Positions 27,878 to 37,753 are shown, numbered from the stretch's first letter. The stretch is DNA of 64,000 bases from Paracoccus sediminilitoris (GCF_003259195.1 NZ_QJPK01000007.1:62001-126000); one strand, 5' to 3'. Notes: generated from the letters alone by a model not told the origin. Program-made: numbers and translations.

Positions 27878-28364
27878 GATAGTGGTGGTCATGCCCGTGA
27901 TCGTGGTCATGGCTGTGCGTGTTCGGCCCGTGATCATGGCCGAAGGTGCGGCCATGGCCATAGGCGCCGCCTTCGGGGGTAAAAGGGGCGGTCGTCAGGG
28001 TCAGGTCCGCGCCCAGTTGTTCCAGCATGGCCTGCAACACGTGATCCTGGCGGATGACTAGATGATCGTCCTTGATCTGGCAGGGCGTGTGGCGGTTGCC
28101 GATATGCCAGGCCAGCCGCGGCAGGGGGCCGCGAACAAGGATCACCGGTTCGGGGGCGGCGCGCACCGCGATGCGGCGGCCATCCGACAGCGCAAAGGCG
28201 TCGCCGTCATCGACGCTGGTCACCTCGGGCAGGTCCAGCAGGAAATCGCCGCCATCGAAGGTCAGGCGTTTGCGGCGCAGCAGGCGCGCGTCGTAATCCA
28301 GGCTGACCTCTCCGTCGAAGGGGCCGTGGGCCGCGCGGATCACGGAATGGGAATGGATCGTCAT
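27864..28364 (-). CDS. ureE: Urease nickel metallochaperone UreE, His-rich tail
   Basis: 166 residues. UreE brings nickel to UreG. N-terminal peptide-binding domain, then the metal-binding domain with GNRHTPCQI around residue 100. The last 30 residues contain twelve histidines alternating with Asp and Gly, a nickel-storing tail like that of Klebsiella UreE. Nine bases separate it from ureC, and its end is overlapped by ureF. Confidence 0.97.
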   Translation of the reverse strand: MTIHSHSVIRAAHGPFDGEVSLDYDARLLRRKRLTFDGGDFLLDLPEVTSVDDGDAFALSDGRRIAVRAAPEPVILVRGPLPRLAWHIGNRHTPCQIKDDHLVIRQDHVLQAMLEQLGADLTLTTAPFTPEGGAYGHGRTFGHDHGPNTHSHDHDHGHDHHYHDHA

Positions 28365-28373
28365 GTCTTGTCC

Positions 28374-30059
28374 TCAGAACAGGAAATAGCGCTGCGCCAT
28401 CGGCAGTTCGGTGGCGGGTTCGCAGGTCAGCAGCTGGCCGTCGGCGCGCACCTCGTAGGTTTCGGGGTCGACCTCGATCTGCGGCATGGCGTCGTTCAGG
28501 ACCATGTCGGACTTGCCGATGTCGCGGGTGTGTTCGACCGCGATCAGGGTCTTTGACAGATCACCTGCGGCCCCGGCCTCCAGCCCTGCGCGGCTGACGA
28601 ACATCGCCGATGCGCGGCCCGTATGCCCCCACATGGGTCGGCTGAAGACCGGCTGAACGGGGATGGACCCGTTCGGATCACCCATCTGCGCGACGCTGAT
28701 CTGGCCGCCGACCAGCACCATCTCGGGCTTGACGCCGAAGAAGGCGGGCGACCACAGGACCAGGTCGGCGCGCTTGCCCGGTGTGATCGAGCCGATATGG
28801 GCGCTGACGCCATGGGCGATGGCGGGGTTGATGGTGTATTTCGCGATATAGCGACGGGCGCGCAGGTTGTCGTTGTCGCCCGACTCGCCCTCCAGCCGGC
28901 CGCGCTGGCGGCGCATCTTGTCGGCCGTCTGCCAGGTGCGGATGATCACCTCTCCGATCCGGCCCATCGCCTGGCTGTCCGAGGAGATGACGCTGAACGC
29001 GCCCAGATCGTGCAGGATATCCTCGGCAGCGATGGTCTCGCGGCGGATGCGGGATTCGGCAAAGGCCACGTCTTCGGGAACACGCCGGTCCAGATGGTGG
29101 CAGACCATCAGCATGTCCAGATGTTCCTCGATCGTGTTGCCGGTATAGGGCCGCGTCGGGTTGGTGGACGATGGCAGGACGTTCCCCATGCCAACCATGC
29201 GGATGATGTCGGGCGCATGCCCGCCGCCCGCACCTTCGGTGTGATAGGCGTGGATGGTGCGGCCCGCGATGGCGGCCATCGTGTCCTCGACGAAACCGGA
29301 TTCGTTCAGCGTGTCGGTGTGGATCATCACCTGCACGTCCATCTGGTCGGCCACGGTCAGGCATGTGTCGATGGCGGCGGGGGTGGTGCCCCAGTCTTCG
29401 TGCAGCTTCAGCGCGCAGGCCCCGGCGCGGACCTGTTCCTCCAGCGGCGCGGGCTGGCTGGCATTGCCCTTGCCCGCGATGCCGATATTGACCGGCAGTT
29501 CGGCGCAAGCCTCCAGCATGCGTGCGATGTGCCACGGGCCGGGGGTGCAGGTGGTGGCCAGCGTGCCATGCGCAGGCCCCGTGCCACCGCCCAGCAGGGT
29601 GGTGACGCCCGAATGCAGCGCATGTTCGACCTGCTGCGGACAAATATAATGGATGTGACAGTCGAACCCGCCGGGCGTCAGGATGCGCCCCTCGCCCGCG
29701 ATGATTTCCGTGCCCGGCCCGATGATCAGGGTGACGCCGGGTTGCGTGTCGGGGTTGCCGGCCTTGCCGATCCCGGCGATGCGGCCGTCGCGCAGGCCGA
29801 CATCGGCCTTGATGATGCCCTGATGGTCGAAGACCACGACGCCGGTGATGACCGTGTCCATCGCGCCATCGGCCCGCGTGACCTGAGACTGTCCCATGCC
29901 GTCGCGGACGACCTTGCCGCCGCCAAACTTGACCTCCTCTCCGGGGGTGGTCAGGTCGCGTTCGACCTGGATCAGCAGTTCCGTGTCGGCCAGGCGGATG
30001 CGGTCGCCGGTGGTGGGGCCGTAAAGCGCCGCGTAATCGGCGCGCGAAAGCGTGGTCAT
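28374..30059 (-). CDS. ureC: Urease subunit alpha (catalytic)
   Basis: 561 residues. Catalytic subunit that hydrolyses urea to ammonia and carbamate with two nickel ions. Nickel ligands H135 and H137, the lysine to be carbamylated K218 (ALKLHED), H247, H273 and the flap C320-H321 (VCHHLD) are all present, each one residue on from the Klebsiella numbering. The gene overlaps ureB by four bases. The separate ureA, ureB and ureC genes are the usual three-subunit bacterial form. Confidence 0.99.
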   Translation of the reverse strand: MTTLSRADYAALYGPTTGDRIRLADTELLIQVERDLTTPGEEVKFGGGKVVRDGMGQSQVTRADGAMDTVITGVVVFDHQGIIKADVGLRDGRIAGIGKAGNPDTQPGVTLIIGPGTEIIAGEGRILTPGGFDCHIHYICPQQVEHALHSGVTTLLGGGTGPAHGTLATTCTPGPWHIARMLEACAELPVNIGIAGKGNASQPAPLEEQVRAGACALKLHEDWGTTPAAIDTCLTVADQMDVQVMIHTDTLNESGFVEDTMAAIAGRTIHAYHTEGAGGGHAPDIIRMVGMGNVLPSSTNPTRPYTGNTIEEHLDMLMVCHHLDRRVPEDVAFAESRIRRETIAAEDILHDLGAFSVISSDSQAMGRIGEVIIRTWQTADKMRRQRGRLEGESGDNDNLRARRYIAKYTINPAIAHGVSAHIGSITPGKRADLVLWSPAFFGVKPEMVLVGGQISVAQMGDPNGSIPVQPVFSRPMWGHTGRASAMFVSRAGLEAGAAGDLSKTLIAVEHTRDIGKSDMVLNDAMPQIEVDPETYEVRADGQLLTCEPATELPMAQRYFLF

Positions 30060-30364
30060 GTCAGCGCCCCCATGATGTCCTTGCGAAAGCCCTGCACGAT
30101 GCGGTCGCCTGCATAGGCCACCAGCGTGACCTGCCGCGACTGGCCGGGTTCGAAGCGGACGGCGGTGCCTGCCGGAATTGCCAAGCGCATGCCGCGGGCC
30201 GCCTGACGGTCGAAATCCAGGCCGGGATTGGTTTCGGCAAAGTGGTAATGGCTGCCGACCTGGATGGGGCGGTCACCGGTATTGGCGACCATCAGGTCGA
30301 TGGTCGGGCGGCCCTGGTTCAGGGTGATGTCGCCGGGGGCGGTCAGGATTTCGCCGGGGATCAT
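30056..30364 (-). CDS. ureB: Urease subunit beta
   Basis: 102 residues. It opens with MIPGEI and has the [19 protein letters not shown] core and GFRKDIMG end that define UreB. It packs against UreC and UreA in the trimer of trimers. Its stop overlaps the ureC start; three bases separate it from the hupE/ureJ-type gene upstream. Confidence 0.98.
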   Translation of the reverse strand: MIPGEILTAPGDITLNQGRPTIDLMVANTGDRPIQVGSHYHFAETNPGLDFDRQAARGMRLAIPAGTAVRFEPGQSRQVTLVAYAGDRIVQGFRKDIMGALT

Positions 30365-30367
30365 GGC

Positions 30368-30931
30368 TCAGCCCGCCACGACAAGGGCCAGACCCGCGAC
30401 CGAAGTCGCGCCGCCCAGCCACCGCAGCGCCATGGCGCCCCGCGCCGCGCGCCCCAGCACGATGCCCAGCAGATGCAGCGCCATGGTCGCCGCCGCAAAG
30501 CCCGCCGCATAGAGACCTGCGCCCTGTGCGGGGCCTTCGGCACCATGCGCCCAGCCATGCGCCGCGCCAAAGACTGCCGCCATCGGCAACAGCGCCACCA
30601 TCGGCAGCCGCATCGCCATCGCCACCAGCACGCCCAGGATCACGACCGAGGCCAGGATCATCGGCTCGACCCCGGCAAGGGGGGCGCCGTCGGCCAGCAA
30701 CCCGCCCGCGATCATCGACCCGACAAAGGTTACCGGCAGCGCCCAGATCGCCCGGCCGCCCATCTGTGCGGCCAGAAGGCCGAGCGCCAGCATGGCCAGC
30801 AGGTGATCGCCCCCCGATACGGGGTGGGTCAGGCCGTCGATCAGCGGGTTGGCGTGGTCGACATGGCCGGGATGGGCGAAGGCCGCAACGGGCAGAAGAG
30901 TCGCGGCAATGGTTGCGGAAAATCTTTTCAT
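30368..30931 (-). CDS. ureJ: HupE/UreJ family nickel permease
   Basis: 187 residues. A signal-like first segment ends AFA, followed at once by HPGHVDH, the histidine motif of HupE/UreJ proteins, then about six membrane segments with HPVSGGDHLLAM and GAAHGWAHG. The family imports nickel, or cobalt in some members. It is set between ureA and ureB without spacing (its ATG follows the ureA stop directly), which ties nickel uptake to urease synthesis. Confidence 0.93.
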   Translation of the reverse strand: MKRFSATIAATLLPVAAFAHPGHVDHANPLIDGLTHPVSGGDHLLAMLALGLLAAQMGGRAIWALPVTFVGSMIAGGLLADGAPLAGVEPMILASVVILGVLVAMAMRLPMVALLPMAAVFGAAHGWAHGAEGPAQGAGLYAAGFAAATMALHLLGIVLGRAARGAMALRWLGGATSVAGLALVVAG

Positions 30932-31243
30932 TCACGCCTCCTGGCGGATCGGGTGGTGGACGGTGACCAGCTTGGTGCCGTCGGGAAAGGTGGCTTCGAC
31001 CTGGACGGATTCGATCATCTGCGGGATGCCCGGCATGCATTGGCCCGCGGTGATCACATGGGCGCCCGCCTGCATCAGGTCGGCGACGGTCCGGCCGTCG
31101 CGGGCACCCTCGACCACGAAATCGGTGATCAGGGCGATGGCCTCGGGGTGGTTCAGCTTGACACCGCGTTCAAGGCGGCCACGCGCGACCATGGCCGCGA
31201 CGGATATCAGCAGTTTCTCGCGTTCGCGGGGGGAAAGGTTCAT
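30932..31243 (-). CDS. ureA: Urease subunit gamma
   Basis: 103 residues, typical 100. It begins [13 protein letters not shown] and has [11 protein letters not shown] and [17 protein letters not shown], all conserved in UreA. Structural subunit of the urease trimer. One base separates it from ureD, and its stop is directly followed by the ureJ start. Confidence 0.98.
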   Translation of the reverse strand: MNLSPREREKLLISVAAMVARGRLERGVKLNHPEAIALITDFVVEGARDGRTVADLMQAGAHVITAGQCMPGIPQMIESVQVEATFPDGTKLVTVHHPIRQEA

Positions 31244-31244
31244 G

Positions 31245-32114
31245 TCAGACCTGCCAGATACGGGGAAGGGGGTCGGGACGCAGCGCGCCCAGCAATCGGT
31301 TCACCTGCCGCCGCAGCGGCCAGTTGTCACGGGACAGGATGCGCAGGCACAGCCGCCCCGGCAGGGCACTGGCGGCGGCGGTCACGCCCGGTTCGTCCAG
31401 CACCGCGCGGGCGCGCGGCAGCAGGTCGGCGGCATGGGGCGCAATGACCGCCATGCTGGCCATCACCCGCGCGCCGGCCAGCATGGCAGGGTCGCCAAGG
31501 CGGGGCAGGGCGGCGTCATCCAGCGCCAGCGCGTCGTGATGGATCACGCGCCCGTAGCGGCGCACCACGCGGCGGTCGCGCAGGTGCAGGTGACTGATGG
31601 TTTCGCCCATGGCAAGACGGCCCAGGACCAGCACCTCCAGCAGCATGCAGCCCGCGTCGCCCGCCAGATCGACCTGCGTGTCGCGCTCCAGCCGGGCATT
31701 GTCATAGAGGATGGTTTCCTGCGGCAGCCAGTCCAGCCAGCCCCCGGCCCCCACGGTCAGGGCGACCTGCGCGCGGGCGGCATCACCCGGCGCGCGATAG
31801 GCGCGCTCGGCGGTCTGGGTGGTGGCCAGCGCGCGCGTGCCCGCCTGCAGATCGACGGCAAAGCGCAAACTGTCGCCCGATGCCAACCCCCCCGAGGTGT
31901 TCAGGAAGACGATCTCGGGCAGGCCCGCGGTCATGCGCGGCAGCATCGCCTTGGCCGATCCGGCCTGCGACAGGTCGATCAGCCCGCCACCGCCCATGAC
32001 CACATGCGCCGCCCCATGGCTGCGCTGCATCTTGGTTCCGGGGGGCGTCGTGTCGAACATGGGTGCAAGGGGCGCGCAGGGCCGGGCAAGGTCAACTGCC
32101 CGCGGCGCCAGCAT
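31245..32114 (-). CDS. ureD: Urease accessory protein UreD
   Basis: 289 residues (271 if the ATG at 32060 is used). UreD is the scaffold through which nickel reaches the active site. [26 protein letters not shown] and [13 protein letters not shown] are family hallmarks. Neither start has a strong ribosome site; the longer one is chosen by total length. First gene of the urease cluster; 70 bases separate it from olsB, so a separate promoter is possible but no clear boxes are seen. Confidence 0.95.
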   Translation of the reverse strand: MLAPRAVDLARPCAPLAPMFDTTPPGTKMQRSHGAAHVVMGGGGLIDLSQAGSAKAMLPRMTAGLPEIVFLNTSGGLASGDSLRFAVDLQAGTRALATTQTAERAYRAPGDAARAQVALTVGAGGWLDWLPQETILYDNARLERDTQVDLAGDAGCMLLEVLVLGRLAMGETISHLHLRDRRVVRRYGRVIHHDALALDDAALPRLGDPAMLAGARVMASMAVIAPHAADLLPRARAVLDEPGVTAAASALPGRLCLRILSRDNWPLRRQVNRLLGALRPDPLPRIWQV

Positions 32115-32184
32115 TGCTTGCCATGCGGGCAGCCAGATGGGTTATGCTCGAAATATGGGCAGATTGCCTGCGGGTTGGGCGGTT

Positions 32185-32949
32185 CTAGACCGGTTGATCC
32201 AGCATCGCGTGCAGCAGCCGCTTGCGGGCGGGGGGGATGGCGCGGATCTCGACCCCGGTAAAGACATGCATGGTGCGCAGCGCCGGATCGACGACGGCAT
32301 GGTCGCTGACCCAGCCCCCCATCGCCAGATAGCTGCGCAGCAGCGGCGGCATCGCGGCCATGGCCTGGCGGGGGTCGGGCTTGCGCAGCCGCAGCGCGCG
32401 GGCAAAGCGGAAGACCTTGGGCGACTTGACGCGTGGCCACCAGCGCCGCGGGGCCAAATGGCGTTCCTTGAGCATGGCGAAGGCCTCGGCATGGGGTTCG
32501 GGTTCGCAGCCCACGAAGCTGGAACAGCCGAACAGCATCTCGGCCCCGGTCAGTTCGACGAAGCGGGTCAGCGCCGCCCAGGCCAGCCGCACGATATTGG
32601 GATCGTGGATGTCGGGATGAATGCAGAACCGCCCCATTTCGACCATCGGGCCGTCAAAGCGGCCCAGGGCGGCAAGGTCATAGAACTGCGCCGAATAGCT
32701 GCGGGCGATCTGCGACCCGTCGGTCAGGGGCAGAAAACGAAAGCAGCAGACCAGCCGCCCCGACGCGACCTGTTCGATCAGCATGTGGCTGCAATCGTCA
32801 TCCAGGGCGTCGCGGTCTAGGCTGACCCCGTCATCGGCTTGGTCTTCGCGTGCCATGAAACAGGTCCAGCGCAGCCGCTGCGCCGCCTGGATATCGGCGG
32901 GCGTTTCGGCCAGCCGTGCCCGGTAAAGACCCTTGGTGATCGGCTGCAT
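32185..32949 (-). CDS. olsB: Ornithine N-alpha-acyltransferase OlsB (lyso-ornithine lipid synthase)
   Basis: 254 residues. GNAT-fold enzyme that moves a 3-hydroxyacyl chain from ACP to ornithine, the first step to phosphorus-free ornithine lipids. Family marks: AQRLRWTCFM, LVCCFRFLPL, YSAQFYDL, EMGRFCIHP and a basic C-terminal half. The ATG at 32949 gives the usual N-terminus. In many relatives olsA, the second acyltransferase, is next to it; here the downstream neighbour is ureD, so olsA must be elsewhere if present. Such proteins are often mislabelled hemolysin or generic acetyltransferase. Confidence 0.87.
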   Translation of the reverse strand: MQPITKGLYRARLAETPADIQAAQRLRWTCFMAREDQADDGVSLDRDALDDDCSHMLIEQVASGRLVCCFRFLPLTDGSQIARSYSAQFYDLAALGRFDGPMVEMGRFCIHPDIHDPNIVRLAWAALTRFVELTGAEMLFGCSSFVGCEPEPHAEAFAMLKERHLAPRRWWPRVKSPKVFRFARALRLRKPDPRQAMAAMPPLLRSYLAMGGWVSDHAVVDPALRTMHVFTGVEIRAIPPARKRLLHAMLDQPV

Positions 32950-33061
32950 GGCGTGACCCCTGGCTGAACCTTGGGGCCAGCATAGCCCCTTCATGTGTCG
33001 AAATCACGAAATGCCGCGCGGCAGGGGTCAGAATCCCCGTTTGCTGCTGCGCTGTCGGGCA

Positions 33062-34174
33062 TCAATCGCGATGATGATCGCCGTGGGCGACGTTCTCGGT
33101 GTCGCCCAAGACGCCCTCGATATAGATGCGCCGCACCAGCAGCATGGTCACGATCAGCAGCGGCGCTGCCAGAATCACCCCGGCAAAACCGAACAGCGCC
33201 CCGAAGGCCATGATGGCGATGATAGTCAGCGCCGGGGGCAGCTGCACGGCGAACCGCTGAATCAGGGGCATCAGGATGTTGCCTTCGAACATCTGGATGG
33301 CGGCGAACAGCAGCGCGACATAGAGCGCGGTGTCAAAGCCCTGCGACAGGGCGAACAGCGCCGCGATCCCGCCCGAAAAGACCGGGCCGATGATCGGCAC
33401 GATATTGGTCAGCCCCGCGATCAGCGCCAGCAGCAGCGCCAGCGGCACGCCCAGCAGCCACAGCCCGATCCCTGCCAGCACCGCGACGATGGCCATGTCC
33501 AGCGCCTGCCCGGCCATCCAGCGGCCCAGTTGGTCGCCCAGTTCGGCCATGATGTGACGGGCGCGGGTGCGATGACGCAGCGGCACCAGGCGGATCGTAC
33601 CGCGGCGATAGGTCGGTGCCTCGAGCGCGACGAAGATCGCCACCATCAGCATCAACAGCACCGAGGACAGGCCGCCCAGCACCATGTCCACCATGCCGGT
33701 CAGCTTGCCCATGATGTCGGGAATGTTGCCGGCCAGCTTCGACGCCCCTTCCTCGACCCGGTCCGAGGATTGCACCTGTTCGGTGATCGCCGAGACGATA
33801 GTGTTCCCCGAGGCCCAGTCCCGCAGCCGGTCCCATGATTTCGGCAGCCCCTGCACCAGTTGGGTGAACTGATCCGCGACGGGCTGGCCTGCCAGCATGA
33901 CAATGCCTGCCATGACGGCCACGACGGCCAGCACCACGACCAAAACGCCCAGCTTGATGTTCAGGCCAAGATGACGATGCAGCCCCTGCGCCCCCGCCCG
34001 CAAGGCGATGGCGATCAGGATGGCGCCGAAACCAAGCATGATGATGCCGGACCATGCCCATGCTGCGGCGATCAGGACCGCCAGCGCGGCAACGCTGACC
34101 AGCGTGCCGACCGTCAGGCGGCGCGGTTCGACATGGCTGTCGTCATGGGTGGGCGGGGTGATGGGTTGGGGCAT
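33062..34174 (-). CDS. AI-2E family transporter (PerM/YhhQ-type permease)
   Basis: 370 residues with about eight membrane segments: two at the N-terminus (VAALAVLIAAAWAW, IIMLGFGAILIAIAL), one near 75-95, a soluble stretch to ~165 with helical amphipathic content, then five more, including the NIVPIIGPVFSG motif typical of the family. The C-terminus is His/Asp-rich. The start at 34174 gives a normal N-terminal cytoplasmic tail; longer frames add no family sequence. Members include a quorum-signal exporter and a Na+/H+ antiporter, so the cargo is unknown. Divergent from ndk with 230 bases between. Confidence 0.88.
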   Translation of the reverse strand: MPQPITPPTHDDSHVEPRRLTVGTLVSVAALAVLIAAAWAWSGIIMLGFGAILIAIALRAGAQGLHRHLGLNIKLGVLVVVLAVVAVMAGIVMLAGQPVADQFTQLVQGLPKSWDRLRDWASGNTIVSAITEQVQSSDRVEEGASKLAGNIPDIMGKLTGMVDMVLGGLSSVLLMLMVAIFVALEAPTYRRGTIRLVPLRHRTRARHIMAELGDQLGRWMAGQALDMAIVAVLAGIGLWLLGVPLALLLALIAGLTNIVPIIGPVFSGGIAALFALSQGFDTALYVALLFAAIQMFEGNILMPLIQRFAVQLPPALTIIAIMAFGALFGFAGVILAAPLLIVTMLLVRRIYIEGVLGDTENVAHGDHHRD

Positions 34175-34404
34175 GGGTCGTCCTGGATGGAAATGACTGG
34201 GGGCGGTAACGCATGGTCCAACCGCTGCTTGGCGGGCGGGTTCCCCCGACGGGCGAATCCCTTGCCGGCGATGCACGGGTTCATGTCGGCCAGCGTCCCG
34301 TCCCGGCGGGTCGGCGTCTTGCCCAGCGCGGGCGATCCTGTTAATCGAACGCGGATTTCAGTTCACGGCGGGCATGTCCCGCCCGTCAGACAAGGTATGA
34401 CCCC

Positions 34405-34827
34405 ATGGCCACCGAACGCACCCTCTCGATCATCAAGCCCGACGCCACCCGCCGCAACCTGACCGGCAAGATCAACGCCAAGTTCGAGGATGCCGGTCTG
34501 CGCATCGTCGCGCAAAAGCGCATCAAGCTGTCGGCCGAGCAGGCCGGCAAGTTCTACGAAGTCCACAAGGACCGCCCCTTCTATGGCGAACTGGTCGAGT
34601 TCATGGCCTCGGAACCGGTCGTCGTGCAGGTTCTGGAAGGTGAAAATGCCATCGCCAAGAACCGCGAAGTGATGGGCGCCACCAACCCCGAGAACGCCGA
34701 TGCCGGCACCATCCGCAAGGAATTCGCGCTGTCGATGGGCGAAAACTCGGTCCACGGTTCGGACGCTGCCGAAACCGCCAAGGAAGAGATCGCCTTCTTC
34801 TTCTCGGGTCTTGAACTGGTCGGCTGA
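34405..34827 (+). CDS. ndk: Nucleoside diphosphate kinase
   Basis: 140 residues, the standard length. It moves the gamma phosphate between nucleoside tri- and diphosphates through a phosphohistidine, H117 in NSVHGSD. It opens [11 protein letters not shown], as is typical. AAGG lies about nine bases before the ATG. Monocistronic, with a strong terminator behind it. Confidence 0.99.
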   Translation: MATERTLSIIKPDATRRNLTGKINAKFEDAGLRIVAQKRIKLSAEQAGKFYEVHKDRPFYGELVEFMASEPVVVQVLEGENAIAKNREVMGATNPENADAGTIRKEFALSMGENSVHGSDAAETAKEEIAFFFSGLELVG

Positions 34828-34852
34828 TCGCCGCCCATCACGGACGGGAACG

Positions 34853-34875
34853 GGGCCCCTTCGGGGGCCCTTTTT
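34853..34875 (+). terminator. Intrinsic terminator of ndk
   Basis: GGGCCCC (34853-34859), loop TTCG, GGGGCCC (34864-34870), then five T followed by CATG. The loop is the stable UUCG type. Confidence 0.95.
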
Positions 34876-34959
34876 CATGCGCGGATCATGGGCTTGGTTG
34901 CGGGACGGTGGCGGGCAGGCTATTGCCTTGGACAACGTTCAATCAATTTGGGGGCCAAG

Positions 34960-35886
34960 ATGCGGGCATTCGTGTTTCCGGGACAAGGGGCGCAGGCCGT
35001 CGGCATGGGGCGCGAACTGGCCGAGGCCTATCCCGCCGCGCGCGATGTTTTCGACGAGGTGGACGAGGCGCTGGGCGAAAAGCTGTCGCAGTTGATCTGG
35101 GAGGGCGATGCCGAAACGCTGACCCTGACGCAGAACGCGCAACCGGCGCTGATGGCGACCTCGATCGCGGCCTTCCGCGCGATGGAGGCCGAGGGCATCA
35201 ACATCAGCGACGCCGATTTCGTGGCGGGCCATTCGCTGGGTGAATATTCCGCGCTTTGCGCCGCAGGCGCCCTGACCCTGTCCGACACCGCCCGCCTGCT
35301 GCGTCTGCGCGGCCAGGCCATGCAGGAGGCCGTGCCCGTGGGCGTCGGCGCCATGGCCGCCATCCTGGGCCTGGATTTCGAAACCGTGGACCGCATCGCC
35401 CGCGATATCGGCGGCGACGAGGTCGTGCAGGCCGCCAATGACAACGACCTGGCCCAAGTGGTCATTTCGGGCCACAAGGGTGCGGTCGAGCAGGCCATGG
35501 CCGCCATGAAGGAAGCCGGTGCCAAGCGGGCGCTGCTGCTGCCGGTCTCGGCGCCCTTCCATTCGGTGCTGATGCAGCCCGCCGCAGCCGTCATGGCGGA
35601 TGCGCTGGCGGGCGTCGACATCCAGGCCCCCGCCGTGCCGCTGATCGCCAATGTGCGCGCCGAACCGGTGATCGAGCCGGGCGCCATCCGCCGCCTGCTG
35701 GTCGAACAGGTGACCGGCACCGTGCGCTGGCGCGAATCCATGGCCAATCTGGCCGAGGGCGGCGTGACCGAGTTCTGGGAGATCGGCGCAGGCAAGGCGC
35801 TGTCGGGCATGATCAAGCGCATCGTCAAGGATGCGACCGTCCGCAACATCGGCGCTCCCGCCGATATCGCGGCGCTGAAGGCATAA
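34960..35886 (+). CDS. fabD: Malonyl-CoA:ACP transacylase
   Basis: 308 residues. Loads malonate onto acyl carrier protein for fatty acid synthesis. PGQGAQ near residue 8 and the nucleophile S92 in GHSLGEYSAL are clear; the substrate-binding Arg lies in LRLRGQAM and the catalytic His in APFHS. The ATG at 34960 has GGGGG six bases before it. Twenty-seven bases separate it from fabG. Confidence 0.98.
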   Translation: MRAFVFPGQGAQAVGMGRELAEAYPAARDVFDEVDEALGEKLSQLIWEGDAETLTLTQNAQPALMATSIAAFRAMEAEGINISDADFVAGHSLGEYSALCAAGALTLSDTARLLRLRGQAMQEAVPVGVGAMAAILGLDFETVDRIARDIGGDEVVQAANDNDLAQVVISGHKGAVEQAMAAMKEAGAKRALLLPVSAPFHSVLMQPAAAVMADALAGVDIQAPAVPLIANVRAEPVIEPGAIRRLLVEQVTGTVRWRESMANLAEGGVTEFWEIGAGKALSGMIKRIVKDATVRNIGAPADIAALKA

Positions 35887-35913
35887 GACATGACACGACT
35901 GGATGAGGCGAAG

Positions 35914-36651
35914 ATGTTCGATCTGACGGGTAAGACGGCGCTGGTGACCGGCGCTTCGGGCGGCATCGGCGGCGCGATCGCCACCGCGCTGCATGGGGCG
36001 GGGGCGACCGTCGCCCTGTCCGGCACGCGCGAGGCCCCCTTGCGCGAACTGGCCGATGCCTTGGGCGACCGCGCGCATGTGGTTCTGGCGAACCTGGGCG
36101 ATCCCGAATCGGTGGCGGCGCTGCCCAAGGCCGCGACCGAGGCGATGGGCAGCATCGACGTGCTGGTCAACAACGCGGGCATCACGCGCGACAACCTGTT
36201 CATGCGCATGTCCGACGACGAATGGTCGCAGGTGATGGACGTGAACCTGACCAGCGTCTTCAAGCTGTCGCGCAGCGTTCTGCGCGGCATGATGAAGGCG
36301 CGGTGGGGGCGGATCGTCAACATCACCTCGGTCGTGGGATCGACGGGCAATCCGGGGCAGGGCAACTATGCCGCCGCCAAGGCGGGGCTGGTCGGCATGT
36401 CGAAATCGCTGGCCTATGAGGTTGCAAGCCGCGGGATCACCGTGAACTGTGTGGCGCCCGGTTTCATCGCCACGCCGATGACCGACAAGCTGACCGACGA
36501 CCAGAAGGCCAAGATCCTGACCCAGATCCCCGCCGGCCAGATGGGCAGCCCCGACGATATCGGCGCGGCGGTGCTCTATCTGGCCAGCCCCCAGGCGGGT
36601 TACGTCACCGGCACGACCCTGCATGTGAACGGCGGCATGGCGATGATCTGA
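35914..36651 (+). CDS. fabG: 3-oxoacyl-ACP reductase
   Basis: 245 residues from the ATG at 35914, which has GAGG five bases before it; the ATG at 35890 would add eight residues the family lacks. Classical SDR reductase using NADPH: TGASGGIGG at 12-20, NNAG near 86, catalytic S139, Y152 and K156, and PGFIATPMT. It reduces the 3-ketoacyl-ACP in chain elongation. Cotranscribed with fabD; acpP follows after 172 bases with its own promoter. Confidence 0.98.
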   Translation: MFDLTGKTALVTGASGGIGGAIATALHGAGATVALSGTREAPLRELADALGDRAHVVLANLGDPESVAALPKAATEAMGSIDVLVNNAGITRDNLFMRMSDDEWSQVMDVNLTSVFKLSRSVLRGMMKARWGRIVNITSVVGSTGNPGQGNYAAAKAGLVGMSKSLAYEVASRGITVNCVAPGFIATPMTDKLTDDQKAKILTQIPAGQMGSPDDIGAAVLYLASPQAGYVTGTTLHVNGGMAMI

Positions 36652-36701
36652 CGGGCTTGGGTCCTGCATGCAACGTCACGCGGGATCTGTTGCGAAAGCG
36701 G

Positions 36702-36729
36702 TTGCATGAAGGTTCATGGGTGCTATATC
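36702..36729 (+). promoter_or_regulatory. Promoter-like boxes before acpP
   Basis: TTGCAT (36702-36707) and TATATC (36724-36729) are 16 bases apart, about 95 bases before acpP. An own promoter agrees with the need for far more carrier protein than FabG. Confidence 0.55.
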
Positions 36730-36823
36730 CCCGGCTTTAGCAGCAGGGGAACCGCCCTGTGCTGAATCGGGCCGCTTGCCCGTGCAAAAAATGGGCGGAT
36801 GCCCGCGAGAATGAGGATATGAC

Positions 36824-37057
36824 ATGAGCGATATCGCTGATCGCGTGAAGAAGATCGTAGTCGAGCACCTGGGCGTTGACGAAGACAAGGTGGTCGAATC
36901 CGCTTCGTTCATCGACGATCTGGGTGCCGACAGCCTCGACACCGTCGAGCTGGTTATGGCCTTCGAGGAAGAGTTCGGGATCGAGATCCCCGACGACGCC
37001 GCCGAAACCATCCAGACGGTTGGCGACGCCGTGAGCTTCATCAAGGGCGCGGTCTGA
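36824..37057 (+). CDS. acpP: Acyl carrier protein
   Basis: 77 residues, strongly acidic. The serine that takes 4'-phosphopantetheine is S37 in [10 protein letters not shown]. It carries the growing chain in fatty acid synthesis and gives acyl groups to lipid A and, through OlsB, ornithine lipids. Relatives often have fabF directly behind acpP; here a terminator and dps follow, so fabF must be elsewhere. Confidence 0.99.
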   Translation: MSDIADRVKKIVVEHLGVDEDKVVESASFIDDLGADSLDTVELVMAFEEEFGIEIPDDAAETIQTVGDAVSFIKGAV

Positions 37058-37097
37058 TCCGACGCTTTCGGTCGTCCGGTCACGGGCGACACTCATG

Positions 37098-37130
37098 ACG
37101 GCGCTTCCCGCAAGGGGGGCGCCGTTTCTT
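37098..37130 (+). terminator. Terminator of acpP
   Basis: ACGGCGC (37098-37104) pairs with GCGCCGT (37119-37125), an inner CCC/GGG extends the stem around a GCAA loop, and TTTCTTC follows. Confidence 0.8.
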
Positions 37131-37220
37131 CATTCTCCCCTTCTTCATCCCAAGGACATGAACGGAACCGGCGTGCGGCGGTTCGGGTTGTAGGCCCGAA
37201 TGACGACAAAGGAGCTGATC

Positions 37221-37694
37221 ATGGCTGTGAAGTTGAAGGGGCTGACCGATAACGCCCGCAAGACCGCAATCTCGGAACTCAATGCCCGGCTGGCGGATGG
37301 TCTGGCGCTGTCGATGGCCATCAAGCAGGCGCATTGGAATATGAAGGGCATCAACTTCATCGCCGTTCATGAATTTGTCGACGGGGTGAATGCCCGCCTG
37401 AACGATCATCTGGACACCTTTGCCGAACGCATCCAGATCCTGGATGGCGTCGCCATCGGCACCGCCGAAAACGTCGCCAAGGAATCGACGCTGAAGCCCT
37501 ATCCCACCGATGTGACCAAGGTGAACGACCACCTGAAGGAATTGTGCGACCGTCTGCGCGATCACGGTGAAAACCTGCGCAAGGCCATCGACATTACCGA
37601 CGAAGCCGGTGAGGCCGACACCGCCGACATCTTTACCGCCGCGTCGCGGACCGCCGACAAGGACCTGTGGTTCCTGGAAAGCCACTTGGAATAA
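37221..37694 (+). CDS. dps: Dps family DNA-binding / ferritin-like protein
   Basis: 157 residues. Dps 12-mers oxidise iron with hydrogen peroxide and protect DNA. The ferroxidase residues are visible: H38 in QAHWNMKG, then H50 and D54, and D65 and E69 in LDTFAERI. The N-terminus holds several lysines that can touch DNA. AAAGGAG lies six bases before the ATG at 37221. TTCGGG (37182-37187) and CCCGAA (37195-37200) form a small dyad just upstream that could be a regulator site. Monocistronic. Confidence 0.96.
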   Translation: MAVKLKGLTDNARKTAISELNARLADGLALSMAIKQAHWNMKGINFIAVHEFVDGVNARLNDHLDTFAERIQILDGVAIGTAENVAKESTLKPYPTDVTKVNDHLKELCDRLRDHGENLRKAIDITDEAGEADTADIFTAASRTADKDLWFLESHLE

Positions 37695-37715
37695 CGGACC
37701 CGTCGGACCGAAAGA

Positions 37716-37738
37716 AAGGGCGCCCCGGTGGCGCCCTT
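37716..37738. terminator. Bidirectional terminator between dps and the sulfotransferase gene
   Basis: AAGGGCGCC (37716-37724), loop of five, GGCGCCCTT (37730-37738): a perfect 9-bp stem flanked by T-rich sequence on the minus strand (TTTC) and TTCTGCT on the plus strand, between two convergent genes. Confidence 0.8.
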
Positions 37739-37753
37739 CTGCTGTCACGGGCG

